Positions 1-9,097 of a DNA stretch of 64,000 bases are shown here, one piece after another; positions within the stretch are counted from its first letter, which is position 1; every line of letters starts with the position of its first letter. The position numbers and the translations under genes were made by a program. The notes beneath the pieces are model-generated. The model saw only the letters and a list, made by a program, of their open reading frames with translations, searched no databases and was not told the origin of the DNA. This DNA is from Leifsonia sp. AK011 (lineage in GTDB: Bacteria > Actinomycetota > Actinomycetes > Actinomycetales > Microbacteriaceae), in the NCBI RefSeq assembly GCF_013410945.1, contig NZ_JACCCH010000001.1, positions 2,914,001 to 2,978,000 of the forward strand. The letters are read 5' to 3'.

Positions 1-3000
1 CAGCCGCCGCGACGGGCGCGGAGAAGGTCACGAAGTCCGGCGTCTCGACGGTGTACGCGAGCTGGTCGGTCGTGTTCACGTAGGTGAGCACATAGGCCGC
101 GCGCCCGTTGTCGTAGCGCACCGAGACGCGAGTCGCGCTGACACCCGAGGGCGCGAACGTGACCAGGCGCTGGTTCGTGTACTGCACGAGGTCGGTCGAG
201 TCGTACACGTAGATGCGGTTGCCCGCGGAGTTCTGCGTGGCGACGAGTCCGAACTCACCGTCCGGGGTGCGGAAGACCTCGGGTGAACCGAACTTCTGCG
301 AACCGAGCGTCGGGTAGAACAGTCCGCGCCCGTTGTTCAGTGCGGAGTACGTCGTGCCGTCGACGGATGTCGCGACGTGCAGTACATCGGTGCGGGTGGT
401 GTCACCCGTCTGGATGTACGTGCCGAGCTGACCGGCATCCGCTGCGAGCACCGTGATGGGGTACTCGCGCGTTGCCGTTGCTCCGCCCAGCGAGAAGGTC
501 GCGGTGAGCGTGATGGCACGCTCGTCCGCGGCACGGGTGACCGTGCCATCCGGTGCCACGACTGCGGCATCGGACGACTGCCAGGACACCGCAGCGCCAT
601 CAACCTCGGTCTTCAGCACGATGTTGCCGAAGACGTGTGTGATGGCGAGATCGAAACCGTCGGCGATGAAGTCGACGTCCTTCTGCGGGTTGTCGGCGAG
701 CACGGTGAACACGAAGTCACGCGTCGTCGTGCGACCGGCAAGCTGGAACGTTGCCGTCAGGGTGACGGTGGCGTCGTCCTCGGTCGGGCGAGTCACGGTG
801 CCGTCGGCGGCGAGGTACGCGGCATCACTCGTGACCCACGTGATCGTCGACCCCTTGGCTCCTCGGGCCGGCAGCGTGATGTCGCCGATGATCCTCGAGG
901 GGCCGAGGTTGACCGAATCCGCGTCGGACGCGAGCGCTGCATCCACGGCTGCGGTGTCACCGAGGCCCGTGTAGTACTCCTCGGCAACCTCGGAGTCGCC
1001 GAGCGCGCTCGTGTACACCTTGAGATCACGCACGTCGCCCTTGTAGAAGACGTCGGAGTACGTTGACCGGCCGATGTAGCCGACCAGGTTGTTGCCGAAC
1101 TGGCTCACGGTGCGTGAGGTCGCGACCGTTCCGATCTTCTGGCCGTTGAAGTAGCCCGTGATCGAGTTAGACGTGATGACCGTCGTGTACAGACCCCAGG
1201 CGTTCGACGTTGTCGGCCCCTGGATTCCGTTGGCCGAGTTCGTCGGCGTGATGCCGTACTCGGTGCTCCAGGGTGATCCCGTGTTCAGGCCGTTCGTGAC
1301 GACCGTCTTGAATTGGTTGCCACCGGTTCGCGGGTTCAGCAGCCAGTACTGCGCCGGCGGATTCGAGGATGACCCGAAGAACAGTGCCGCGTAGTTGCCT
1401 GCGGCCGTCTCGTTCTTGAGCCAGGCCGAGATCGTCAGCGTGTTCTGACCGTCGAACATGCCGGTGGGCAGCTGCACGTAGCCCGCGGTGCTGTTGGCTG
1501 CACCACCCGGAAGGGTGAGCACGTCACCGGTAACGGTCGCACCCGTTCCCTTAATGGTTCCGTTGTTCTTGTACGGAGACGAGTCCGGAACGGTTGTGCC
1601 CGCGACATCCGAGAAGTCGTAGTGGAGGATGAGCGGACCGCTGGCATCCAGCACCTCGATAGTCGCCGTCGCGATGATCGCGAAGCCCGCAACGGTACCG
1701 GTTACCTGCACGGTGCCCTCGGTCTCGTAGTAGTTGGCGGGAGAGACCGCGTCCCACTCGACCGAGAGGTCCTGCTTCGAGCCGTCGGCAAAGTTAACGG
1801 AGACCCGGGCGGGAAGCTCCGCTGGTGTGCCGATGGACGTGCGCACGGTCACCGGGTCCGCGGAGACAGCATCCGGCAGGTAGGTGTCGAACAGGCGAGC
1901 CTGCTCCTCCGCTGTGATGGGGAGGACCGTGCCGTGGCGGGGTGCCGGTGACGGCAGCGAGTACGACGCGGGCACCGACCAGGTCGCGTTCGCGCCAAGC
2001 TGCTGGGAGAACAGCGGGATGTACTTGCGGCCGCCGTACTCGTCCACGAGAAGGTAGTACCTCTCACCGTTGACGTCTCCCGGGTTGGCCTTGAAGATCG
2101 TCGGGCCCTCGACCCCGCCCGTCCCGGCGGTCTGGCCGATGCAGGCCTTCTGAAGCGCCCACGTGCCAGTGCTGGAGGTCTCTGTGGTCGGGGCGGTCAG
2201 CGAGGTGGATGTCTCCTCGATGATGTCGACGCATCCGGTCTGCTGACCCTCGTCCTTCGTGAAGCGGTGGTACGTGTCACCCACCTTCAGCACAGTCGAG
2301 TCGATGCGGGAGATGCCGGTGTCCTGCCAGACCTGCACATCGCTGAAGGTGTGGAAGTCGCGCGTCGTCACGTAGAGCATGCGGTTGTACTGGCCACCGG
2401 TGTGGTTCGGGTCGTTCTCGGCGTAGAGCTTCGACGCCCAGAAGACCACGTACTCACCGAGCTCGTCGTCGTAGTAGGCCTCGGGTGCCCAGGTGTTGCC
2501 CGCGGTCTCGGGCGAGACGAGCGCATGGCGCTGGTCGGACCAGTGCACGAGGTCGGTCGACTCCCAGACCTCGATGTAGCGGCTGCCACTGCGCTGGGAT
2601 GCGTCCCAGCTCGTTCCGCCACCGATCGAGAGGTCCGTGGCGATGAGGTAGAACTTGTCACCCTCGGGGGAGCGAATGATGAATGGGTCCCGAAGGCCGG
2701 TCGTCCCCTTCGTGGAGGTGAGCACCGGCGCGGCGCCGTTCAGGGTGACCCAGTTGCGCGCGTCGTTGCCGTTCGAGGCGCCGAAGTAGATCTTCTCGCC
2801 GGCCACCGTGTCGCCCGTGAAGTAGGCGAACATGTATGCCTCGGGGTCGACGGCTTCGGGGAGGGCCGGCACTGCCGCCGTGAAGGTCTTGACGGTGGAG
2901 GCGTCGCCGCGCGTGAGCGTGGCGGTGAGGACAACCGAGGCGGCCGCCTGGCCGTGCGCAGGCCGGTTGACTCGCCCGTCGGTCGCGACGACGGCGGTGT

Positions 3001-4132
3001 TCGCCGAGGCCCACGAGATCGAGACGTTGCCGCTCGCGGAAGTGGGCAGCACGAGGTCGCCGCGGACGTCGTTGATGTTGTTGACCACGAGCGAGGCGGC
3101 CGCGACATCCACGGCGTCCTGGTCGGGGTCAGCCACGGACGGCACGGTGACCGCGATGACCCTCGTGGTGCTCGTTGTGCCCGCGGTGATCGTCGCCGTC
3201 AGGTTCACCGTGGTCGAGGTTGCCGGGCGGGTCACGGTTCCGTTGTTCGCGATGACGGCGGTCTTGCTCGAGGCCCACGTGATCGTCGACTTCGCGGGTC
3301 CGGTCGCCGGGAGCGTGAGGTTGGTGATGACCGCGCTGGTGTCGCCGAGTGCGGTCTCGACCCACGTGGCATCCGAGTCCACGGTGGGCTGGTGCACGGC
3401 AGTCGCGAGCGCTCCGACCTCGTTCGCCGCGAGCGCGTGGTCGTAAATGCGGAAGTCGCGCACGATGCCGCGGAACGAGTTGTCGGCGGCATACGCCGAG
3501 CGGCCGATGTAGTTGCGCGTGGTGGTTCCGCTACCGATCTCGGCGGGCGTGCGGGTGACGGCTGTGTTGCGCGCGACCTCGACGCCGTCCTCGTAGAGGA
3601 TGCCCGTGCCGCCGGTCAACGTGTACGTGAGGTGACGCCAGACGCCCTTCTGCAGGTTGGAGCCCTTGCTCGTGTTCTGCTCGTTGTTCCACCACTGGTT
3701 CGAGATCGTCGCCCGATACGGCGTCGTCGTCGTGAACAGGTAGCCGGAACCGGAGGCGGGAGACCCGACCGCGAGGTTGCCGAGGTTGTACACGAAGTGG
3801 TTGCCGGTCAGCGCGGGGTCGACCCAGACATCCAGTGCGACCGTGATCGACGAGAGCCCCGCAATGATGTTGTTCGGCAGTTTCACGGCGTTGCCGCTGC
3901 TCGACGCACCGCCACTCAGGGTGAAGCCGGAGCCACCGTTCCAGGTCGCGGAGCCTTCGACGGTGGCGTCGCGCCCGTTGCCCGAGGCGTCGGCGGCAAC
4001 GGTGCCACTGGTCTCGGTCAGCGGGTACCAGGCGACGAGGCCATCGTCAGCCGCCGTCGCAGGGACGGGCGCGATGAGCACGCCAGCAGCGACCGCGAGC
4101 GCGGCACCGATAGCGAGGATGCGAGAAAGCAT
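1..4132 (-). CDS. Secreted multidomain GH43-type glycoside hydrolase (C-terminus beyond window)
   Basis: The reading frame is open from the ATG at 4132 to the left edge, about 1377 residues, so the C-terminus is missing. A Sec signal peptide occupies roughly residues 1-27, ending near ATAA. A LamG/concanavalin-like domain follows (about 30-230), then two short bacterial Ig-like repeats. A five-bladed GH43-like propeller covers about 440-740, with DPFIIRS near 481 (candidate catalytic Asp), WAPEAYYDDE, and GVEGPTIF near 674 (candidate general acid Glu). A Big_4-like domain, a second LamG (from about 837), two more Ig-like repeats and a second propeller-like segment from about 1234 come next. 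This suggests an extracellular arabinofuranosidase or xylosidase; the substrate is not readable. AAAGGAG precedes the start. Two LacI-type palindromes lie upstream. Confidence 0.85.
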   Translation of the reverse strand, partial: MLSRILAIGAALAVAAGVLIAPVPATAADDGLVAWYPLTETSGTVAADASGNGRDATVEGSATWNGGSGFTLSGGASSSGNAVKLPNNIIAGLSSITVALDVWVDPALTGNHFVYNLGNLAVGSPASGSGYLFTTTTPYRATISNQWWNNEQNTSKGSNLQKGVWRHLTYTLTGGTGILYEDGVEVARNTAVTRTPAEIGSGTTTRNYIGRSAYAADNSFRGIVRDFRIYDHALAANEVGALATAVHQPTVDSDATWVETALGDTSAVITNLTLPATGPAKSTITWASSKTAVIANNGTVTRPATSTTVNLTATITAGTTSTTRVIAVTVPSVADPDQDAVDVAAASLVVNNINDVRGDLVLPTSASGNVSISWASANTAVVATDGRVNRPAHGQAAASVVLTATLTRGDASTVKTFTAAVPALPEAVDPEAYMFAYFTGDTVAGEKIYFGASNGNDARNWVTLNGAAPVLTSTKGTTGLRDPFIIRSPEGDKFYLIATDLSIGGGTSWDASQRSGSRYIEVWESTDLVHWSDQRHALVSPETAGNTWAPEAYYDDELGEYVVFWASKLYAENDPNHTGGQYNRMLYVTTRDFHTFSDVQVWQDTGISRIDSTVLKVGDTYHRFTKDEGQQTGCVDIIEETSTSLTAPTTETSSTGTWALQKACIGQTAGTGGVEGPTIFKANPGDVNGERYYLLVDEYGGRKYIPLFSQQLGANATWSVPASYSLPSPAPRHGTVLPITAEEQARLFDTYLPDAVSADPVTVRTSIGTPAELPARVSVNFADGSKQDLSVEWDAVSPANYYETEGTVQVTGTVAGFAIIATATIEVLDASGPLILHYDFSDVAGTTVPDSSPYKNNGTIKGTGATVTGDVLTLPGGAANSTAGYVQLPTGMFDGQNTLTISAWLKNETAAGNYAALFFGSSSNPPAQYWLLNPRTGGNQFKTVVTNGLNTGSPWSTEYGITPTNSANGIQGPTTSNAWGLYTTVITSNSITGYFNGQKIGTVATSRTVSQFGNNLVGYIGRSTYSDVFYKGDVRDLKVYTSALGDSEVAEEYYTGLGDTAAVDAALASDADSVNLGPSRIIGDITLPARGAKGSTITWVTSDAAYLAADGTVTRPTEDDATVTLTATFQLAGRTTTRDFVFTVLADNPQKDVDFIADGFDLAITHVFGNIVLKTEVDGAAVSWQSSDAAVVAPDGTVTRAADERAITLTATFSLGGATATREYPITVLAADAGQLGTYIQTGDTTRTDVLHVATSVDGTTYSALNNGRGLFYPTLGSQKFGSPEVFRTPDGEFGLVATQNSAGNRIYVYDSTDLVQYTNQRLVTFAPSGVSATRVSVRYDNGRAAYVLTYVNTTDQLAYTVETPDFVTFSAPVAAA

Positions 4133-4196
4133 GGACACACTCCTTTGTGAGTACAGGGGGCAACAACGGGATGCTCGGGCACACCGCCGGGCCAGA

Positions 4197-4210
4197 TGTT
4201 ATCGCTAACA
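4197..4210. promoter_or_regulatory. LacI-family-type operator TGTTATCGCTAACA
   Basis: Five-base arms TGTTA and TAACA are perfectly inverted around a four-base centre. The form resembles operators of actinobacterial LacI/GalR sugar regulators. It lies 65 bases upstream of the large secreted glycoside hydrolase. No LacI gene is present in the window, so the regulator is unknown. Confidence 0.6.
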
Positions 4211-4310
4211 TTCCCAGCCTCACAACAGGATCATTTCTCGCTCACGTCAACAAACCATGCCCTGCCTGCGAGGACATCGAGCCCCGTGGGAGCGCGACCA
4301 CCAGCAAATG

Positions 4311-4320
4311 TGAGCGCTCA
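4311..4320. promoter_or_regulatory. Second LacI-type palindrome TGAGCGCTCA
   Basis: This is a perfect ten-base palindrome with CG at the centre, the feature typical of LacI-family operators. It lies about 100 bases further upstream of the GH43 gene than the first site. Two sites with different half-sites could mean two regulators or one site of a looping pair. Function is inferred. Confidence 0.45.
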
Positions 4321-4413
4321 AATTCTGCGAAACTTTTGTGGTTCTCGCCGCAAAACTGCTGTCACAACGAAAATGTTCGGCGACGCTGTCGCCGGTGGAC
4401 GACACCTCCGGGG

Positions 4414-4818
4414 TTACTCCCCCGAGTAGTCCCGCGCCCAGGCCACCGTCGGCTTCAGAACGTAGGCCACAAGCCCGGAACGGATGTCATAGTCACTGCC
4501 CGTGTACGTGCGCGCAAGCCGATCCGCGATCTCGACGGCCGCCTCGCCGCTGAGACGCGCGACGACCTCACCACGCACGGTCGCCATGCTGAACGGGTTG
4601 CCGTTCTCGGTGGTCGAGAGCGCGGCGCGCGGGTCGCGCTGGAGGTTGTCGTCCTTGCGGGATCCGGCCACCATGAAGAAAGTCAGCTGGCCATCGCCGT
4701 ACGGCCCCACCCACACGGGAACGGCGTGCGGGCTGCCGTCCTCGTTGATGGTCGCGAGATGCACGATGGCGTCCCCGCTGAAATAGGGCACAACGTCGTT
4801 CCAGTCACTCATGGGCAT
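4414..4818 (-). CDS. Pyridoxamine 5'-phosphate oxidase-fold protein (FMN/F420-type)
   Basis: A 134-residue single-domain protein with the split-barrel pattern of small PPOX-class enzymes: HLATINEDGSPHAVPVWV near the N-terminus, FFMVAGSRKDDNLQRDPRAAL in the middle and a VRGEVVARL strand. Members bind FMN or F420 and reduce or oxidise varied substrates, or bind haem; nothing here fixes the substrate. The start at 4818 has GAGGGAG five bases upstream; a second ATG lies two codons in. The gene is divergent from the GH92 gene, and a 21-base inverted repeat lies between them. Confidence 0.75.
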   Translation of the reverse strand: MPMSDWNDVVPYFSGDAIVHLATINEDGSPHAVPVWVGPYGDGQLTFFMVAGSRKDDNLQRDPRAALSTTENGNPFSMATVRGEVVARLSGEAAVEIADRLARTYTGSDYDIRSGLVAYVLKPTVAWARDYSGE

Positions 4819-4903
4819 CCCATCTCCCTCGGCTCAGACAACCACGGCGACGCGGTCACGGATGCCACGCTACGCGGGGTGCCGCGAAGCAACCCCACCC
4901 TTG

Positions 4904-4961
4904 CGAGTGTTCCGAAAGTGCCGTAATGCGCACCCCCAGAACGGCACTTTCGGAACACTCG
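4904..4961. repeat. Perfect 21-bp inverted repeat in a divergent promoter region
   Basis: Arms 4904-4924 and 4941-4961 are exact inverted complements (left arm begins CGAGTGTTCCGAAAG), separated by 16 bases. The flanking genes diverge, so a terminator is an unlikely role, and there is no T tract. It could be a regulator site, a cruciform or a small mobile palindrome. A 14-base match to one arm is seen at 26410-26423. Confidence 0.8.
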
Positions 4962-5024
4962 GCGCCTTTCGACAGTTCACACCCACGTAATGTGCTGGAG
5001 ACATTCAGCGCCTAGCCTCGGATC

Positions 5025-7220
5025 ATGATCGAGCACGTCGATCCCTTCATCGGCACGGAAGCCACGGCGCTTCCCGCGCCCACGGGTCTCGCAGCCACCT
5101 GGTGGTGGCCCAAGCCGCAGGTGGGCAACACGCACCCCGGGGCCACCTATCCGTTCGGCATGGTGTCCGCGTGCGCGTACTCCGGTGCTTATCCGACCGG
5201 CTACGGGCACTACGACCTCAACACGGAGGGCATCCCGCCGACGATCTTCGAGAAGTCCGTGGCATCCGGGTTCACGCACTTCCAGCAGTCGGGCACGGGC
5301 GCGATCCGCAAGTACTACAACTACTTCCGCGTCTCGCCGATGCTCGAGCCGCTCGATGTGCTCGGCAGGGAGTGGGAGATCACCGACGAGGTGGCGGAGC
5401 CCGGATGGTACGCCGCAACGCTCGACTCTGGGGTGCGCGCCGAACTGACCGTCGGGCCCAAGAGCGCCGTGCACCGCTACACGTTCCCCACGAACAAGAA
5501 CGCCCGAGTTGTGATCGACTTCTCGCTCGGCGGCCTCGCGATCCCGCACTCCTCCACGATCCCGCTGCGCGCCCACCTCGAGTCGGTGGCTCCCGGCATC
5601 GCCCAGGGCACGATCGTCGTCGAGGGCACGCCGCTGTCGGTGTACCTCGAGTGCGACGCCGACAACTGGCGGCAGATGCTCTGGTACGACCGGCGGCTCA
5701 TGCCCGGCGGCACGCGGCTCGATTTCGACCACATCCGCCCGACGACGCTGCGCTCGTTCGGCCTCATGTGGGCGGGGCCGAGCACGGAGGGCCAGCAGGT
5801 CGAGCTGCGCATGGGCTTCTCGCTGCGCGGCGTCGAGCAGGCCAAACGAAACCTCCACGAGGATGTCGGCACGCAGCCGGGCCAGTTCACGCGACGCCGG
5901 GAGCGCACCCAGAAGGCGTGGCGCAAGCAGCTGCAGAACATCGCCATCGAGTCACCATCGCCCGAGCGTTCGACCGTGTTCTCGACGGCGATGTACCACT
6001 CGCTCATCAAGCCGTCGCTCGCCCCCGGCGAGAGCCCGTTCTGGCCGGGCGACGGCCCGTTCGCGTTCGACATCTCCACGATGTGGGACATCTACCGCAC
6101 CCAGCTCCCCCTCGTGACGGCCATCCAGCCGGAACGCGCGGTCGAGCTCGCCAACGCACTCCTGACCATCGCCGAGGAGGAGGGCAACTTCCCGATCGGC
6201 TACCGCATGGCCGTCGGCAGCGACCGTTTCTCCCGCCAGGGCAGCGCCCTTGCGCACACCTTCCTCGCCGACCTCTGCCAGCTCGGCATGCCCGGCATCG
6301 ACTGGGAGTGGGCGCTCGTGCACATGCACAACGACCTGCGGAGGCTCTACGGCGAGGAGTTCCTGCTGCGGGGGGAGGCGCATCCGATCACCCACACCCT
6401 CGACCTCGCCTTCGGCTACTGGTGCACCGCCAAGGTCGCCGCTGCCGTCGGTGACCGCGCGCTCGTCGAGGAGCTCGCCCCCTACGCCGACCGCTGGGTC
6501 AACGCCTACGACCCCGCAACCGGCCTCCTCAAGGACTCCACGTTCTACGAAGGCAGCCGCTACAACTACTCGTTCCGTGTGCAGCACGACATGGCCGGCC
6601 GCATCGCACTCGCGGGCGGCGACGAGGCCTTCGTCGGGATGCTCGATACCTTCTTCGGCTACGGAGCGCCCGCCGTGACGCAGCCGGGGCTCGCCCCCGG
6701 TGAGGCCGAACTCACGGCCGGCTACGCCCTCGGACGTTTCGAGGGTCTCAACAACGAGCCCGACATGGATGCCCCGTGGGCCTACCACTACGCGGGTCGC
6801 CCCGACCGCACCACCGAGGTGGTCCACGACGTCGTCATGCAGCAGTTCGGCACCGGCCGTGGCGGCCTGCCGGGCAACGACGACTCCGGCGGCCTCAGCT
6901 CCTGGTACGTCTGGGCCTCGCTCGGGCTGATGCCCGCGGCCGGCCAGAACCTGTTCTTCGTCAACGCACCCTCGTTCCGCTCCGCGAAGCTCGCCGCCCC
7001 CGGCGGCACCTTCGCGATCGAGACCGAGGGTTTTGTGGATCCCGTGCCCGGGGGTCCCGTCCAGTACGTGCAGTCGGTCGACCTCAACGGGGTCGCTCTC
7101 GAACGCAGCTGGATCCGCGCGGACGAACTGCACCGCGGAGGAACCCTCCTGGTGCGACTCGGACCCGAGCCGAGCGAGTGGGGGCGTCGAGAACGCCCGC
7201 CCTCCACCCGCGTCCTCTGA
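5025..7220 (+). CDS. GH92-family alpha-mannosidase
   Basis: The 731-residue product shows the GH92 signature: an N-terminal GNTHPGATYPFGMV block near residue 34 and, near the C-terminus, NNEPDMDAPW and GNDDSGGLSSWYVWASLG. The paired Asp residues of GNDD match the catalytic base region of calcium-dependent exo-alpha-mannosidases, and Glu in NEPD lies in the acid region. These enzymes remove alpha-linked mannose from glycans. No signal peptide is visible, so a cytoplasmic site is likely, unlike many secreted family members. The start codon is the only early ATG; its ribosome site is weak. A GT4 gene follows 56 bases downstream and may be cotranscribed. Confidence 0.85.
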   Translation: MIEHVDPFIGTEATALPAPTGLAATWWWPKPQVGNTHPGATYPFGMVSACAYSGAYPTGYGHYDLNTEGIPPTIFEKSVASGFTHFQQSGTGAIRKYYNYFRVSPMLEPLDVLGREWEITDEVAEPGWYAATLDSGVRAELTVGPKSAVHRYTFPTNKNARVVIDFSLGGLAIPHSSTIPLRAHLESVAPGIAQGTIVVEGTPLSVYLECDADNWRQMLWYDRRLMPGGTRLDFDHIRPTTLRSFGLMWAGPSTEGQQVELRMGFSLRGVEQAKRNLHEDVGTQPGQFTRRRERTQKAWRKQLQNIAIESPSPERSTVFSTAMYHSLIKPSLAPGESPFWPGDGPFAFDISTMWDIYRTQLPLVTAIQPERAVELANALLTIAEEEGNFPIGYRMAVGSDRFSRQGSALAHTFLADLCQLGMPGIDWEWALVHMHNDLRRLYGEEFLLRGEAHPITHTLDLAFGYWCTAKVAAAVGDRALVEELAPYADRWVNAYDPATGLLKDSTFYEGSRYNYSFRVQHDMAGRIALAGGDEAFVGMLDTFFGYGAPAVTQPGLAPGEAELTAGYALGRFEGLNNEPDMDAPWAYHYAGRPDRTTEVVHDVVMQQFGTGRGGLPGNDDSGGLSSWYVWASLGLMPAAGQNLFFVNAPSFRSAKLAAPGGTFAIETEGFVDPVPGGPVQYVQSVDLNGVALERSWIRADELHRGGTLLVRLGPEPSEWGRRERPPSTRVL

Positions 7221-7276
7221 CGCCGTCCCCCTCTGTCAGATCAGCTCCGCCCCGAGCCCGTCCTAAGGAACCGTGT

Positions 7277-8569
7277 ATGGACACTCAACTCCCCACCCGT
7301 CGCCTCATCATCGTCAACCGCGCCGACCCGGTGATCTGTGGCCACTCCGTCGAGGGCCGCAACCTGGCTGAGGTCGCGCTCACCCGCGGCTTCGACGATG
7401 TGCGTATCGTCACGTGGCCTCTCGAGCGGCTGCAGTCCAGCGGCCTGCCGCTCAAGCCCCTCGAGTCGGTGCTCCCCTACAGCCCGGGGATCACGGTGGA
7501 GCGCCCCGAGCCCGTGGGCGACTACAAGGTTCCGGACGGTCGTTACACGGCGGGCATCACGGGACGCCTGGTCGAGCTCCTCACCGATGGCGTGCCCACC
7601 ACCGTGCTCTCCCTGTACCTGAGCCCGCACACGCTCGCCGTCGCGGACGCGGTGACGACTGCGCGGTCGACCGGCCTGCCGGTGGATGTCACGACCATCG
7701 CCGAGGCCGTCGGAAGCGACATCACCAACGTCGTGCGCTCGAGCCTCGAACGGGACGCCTTCGGCGCGGCCGCCCAGATCTTCAGCGCCTACCTGAGCCA
7801 GGACCGCGCGGTCGCGGTCTCGGAGTACACGCGCGACATGATCATCGCGGCGGCCGAGGAGCTGGATGCCCGCCACGGCACCCGCTACGCGAACGCCTGC
7901 CGCGAGCGCATCGAGATCTCCTACCCCGCGATCGACACCTCGGCCTACCTCGACCTTGACCCTGCGGAGACCGCGCGGGTGCTCGAGGAGCGCGGGCTCG
8001 CCCGCAACCGCTACGTGCTGTTCCTGTCCCGCTTGCAGGCCGCGAAGGGGGTCGATGACCTCATCGCCGGCTTCGAGCGTGCTGCGCTCCCCGCGGATGT
8101 TGAGTTGGTCATCGCTGGGCGCGGACCGGATGCAGAGCGCCTGCACGGCATCGCCGCGGCATCCCCGCTCGCGGACCGCATCCGTTTTCTCGATGACGTG
8201 GGGGATGCCGAGAAGCCGCACCTCATGGAGGCGTGCGCCGTCTACGTGCTGCCGAGCAAGCCGAGCCGTGACTTCGTGGAGACGTTCGGTATCGCCCTCG
8301 CGGAGAAGATGCTGGCGGGCGGTGGCCCCGTCGTCACGACCCTCGCGGGCGGCATCGGCGAGGCCGTCGGCGATCACGCGACGATCGTGCCCGTGGAGGA
8401 TCCGGATGCCATCGCCAAAGCCATGGAGGACGCGCTGGCCCTCGACGCAACGGAACTCGCACGCCGCGCCCGCGGTGCACGCGAGTACGCGCTGCAGTTC
8501 GACCGGGCGAACGTCTTCGACCGCCTCTTCCGCACGGACCCCGTCGCCGCCGCGGCCCCGGTGGGCTGA
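7277..8569 (+). CDS. GT4-type glycosyltransferase
   Basis: A 430-residue GT-B fold protein. The C-terminal half reads YVLFLSRLQAAKGVDDLIAGFE, then VIAGRGPD and ETFGIALAEKML, the donor-binding pattern of group 1 transferases with the E-x7-E type acidic pair. The N-terminal half (PVICGHSVEGRNLAEVAL) is less typical, so the acceptor is unknown. AAGGA lies eight bases before the ATG at 7277. An open frame extends upstream into the GH92 gene, but the ribosome site favours this start. The last codons and the TGA stop coincide with the first unit of a 37-bp tandem repeat. It probably forms a unit with the GH92 gene. Confidence 0.82.
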   Translation: MDTQLPTRRLIIVNRADPVICGHSVEGRNLAEVALTRGFDDVRIVTWPLERLQSSGLPLKPLESVLPYSPGITVERPEPVGDYKVPDGRYTAGITGRLVELLTDGVPTTVLSLYLSPHTLAVADAVTTARSTGLPVDVTTIAEAVGSDITNVVRSSLERDAFGAAAQIFSAYLSQDRAVAVSEYTRDMIIAAAEELDARHGTRYANACRERIEISYPAIDTSAYLDLDPAETARVLEERGLARNRYVLFLSRLQAAKGVDDLIAGFERAALPADVELVIAGRGPDAERLHGIAAASPLADRIRFLDDVGDAEKPHLMEACAVYVLPSKPSRDFVETFGIALAEKMLAGGGPVVTTLAGGIGEAVGDHATIVPVEDPDAIAKAMEDALALDATELARRARGAREYALQFDRANVFDRLFRTDPVAAAAPVG

Positions 8570-8936
8570 AGAGGCCCGCGAAGCGGCCGTGAACCCCGTG
8601 GGTTGAGTAGGCCCGCGAAGCGGCCGTGAACCCCGTGGGTTGAGTAGGCCCGCGAAGCGGCCGTGAACCCCGTGGGTTGAGTAGGCCCGCGAAGCGGCCG
8701 TTATCGAAACCTCACCACCGATGTACTTCGGATGTGAGGTTTCGATACGCCGGGCTTCGCCGCGGCTACTCAACCAACAACAACCCCCAACCCGCGGTTT
8801 GAGTAGGCCCGCGAAGCGGCCGTCAACCCCGCGGGTTGAGTAGGCCCGCGTAGCGGCCGTCATCGAAACCTCACCACCGAGCAACTTCGGACGTGAGGTT
8901 TCGATGACGCCGGGCTTCGCCGCGGCTACTCAACCC
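8561..8936. repeat. Palindromic repeat cluster with 37-bp tandem units
   Basis: Three 37-bp units begin at 8561, 8598 and 8635, with a partial fourth at 8672. Each carries GGTTGAGTAGGCCCGCGAAG. The fourth runs into GTTATCGAAACCTCACC, a short spacer, and the inverted arm GTGAGGTTTCGATACGCCGG ending CTACTCAACC near 8785. A second arm pair fills 8795-8936. The cluster separates convergent units (the GT4 gene and the 6C RNA). The long near-perfect stem would suit a bidirectional terminator or REP-like element. Confidence 0.9.
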
Positions 8937-8986
8937 GCAGTCTTTCGCGACCACCCACGACGCGTCGATGGCGGGGACATCGACGC

Positions 8987-9091
8987 TTTAAACAGAGAGG
9001 GGCGGCGCCTATTGGGGGGAACAGGCGCCGCCGCAGCAGTGCCTGATTGGGGGGAATCGGTGGCACCGCTAATCGCACTCAACGTGCAACG
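8987..9091 (-). ncRNA. 6C small RNA
   Basis: On the minus strand two hairpins each expose exactly six cytosines in the loop. The first (about 9066-9039) has a GGTGCC/GGCAC-type stem closed by GATT/AATC. The second has a perfect ten-base stem, 9032-9023 with 9010-9001 (GGCGGCGCCT arms), and is followed by CCTCTCTGTTT, so it can serve as the terminator. Twin C6-loop hairpins define the actinobacterial 6C RNA family, a trans-acting small RNA. The 5' end is set from the promoter at 9098-9125; the 3' end is approximate. Confidence 0.87.
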
Positions 9092-9097
9092 TCCCTC

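Noticed and set aside
2267-4150. A 627-codon open frame on the plus strand
   Set aside because: It is antisense to the GH43-type gene, rich in Arg/Gly/Val as expected for a shadow frame, and has no recognisable domain.
7241-8884. A 547-codon minus-strand frame across the GT4 gene and repeats
   Set aside because: Its N-terminal part is translated repeat sequence and the rest is antisense to a gene with clear GT4 motifs.
8561-8936. CRISPR array
   Set aside because: The repeats are tandem or inverted, spacers are not regular or unique, and no cas genes are near.
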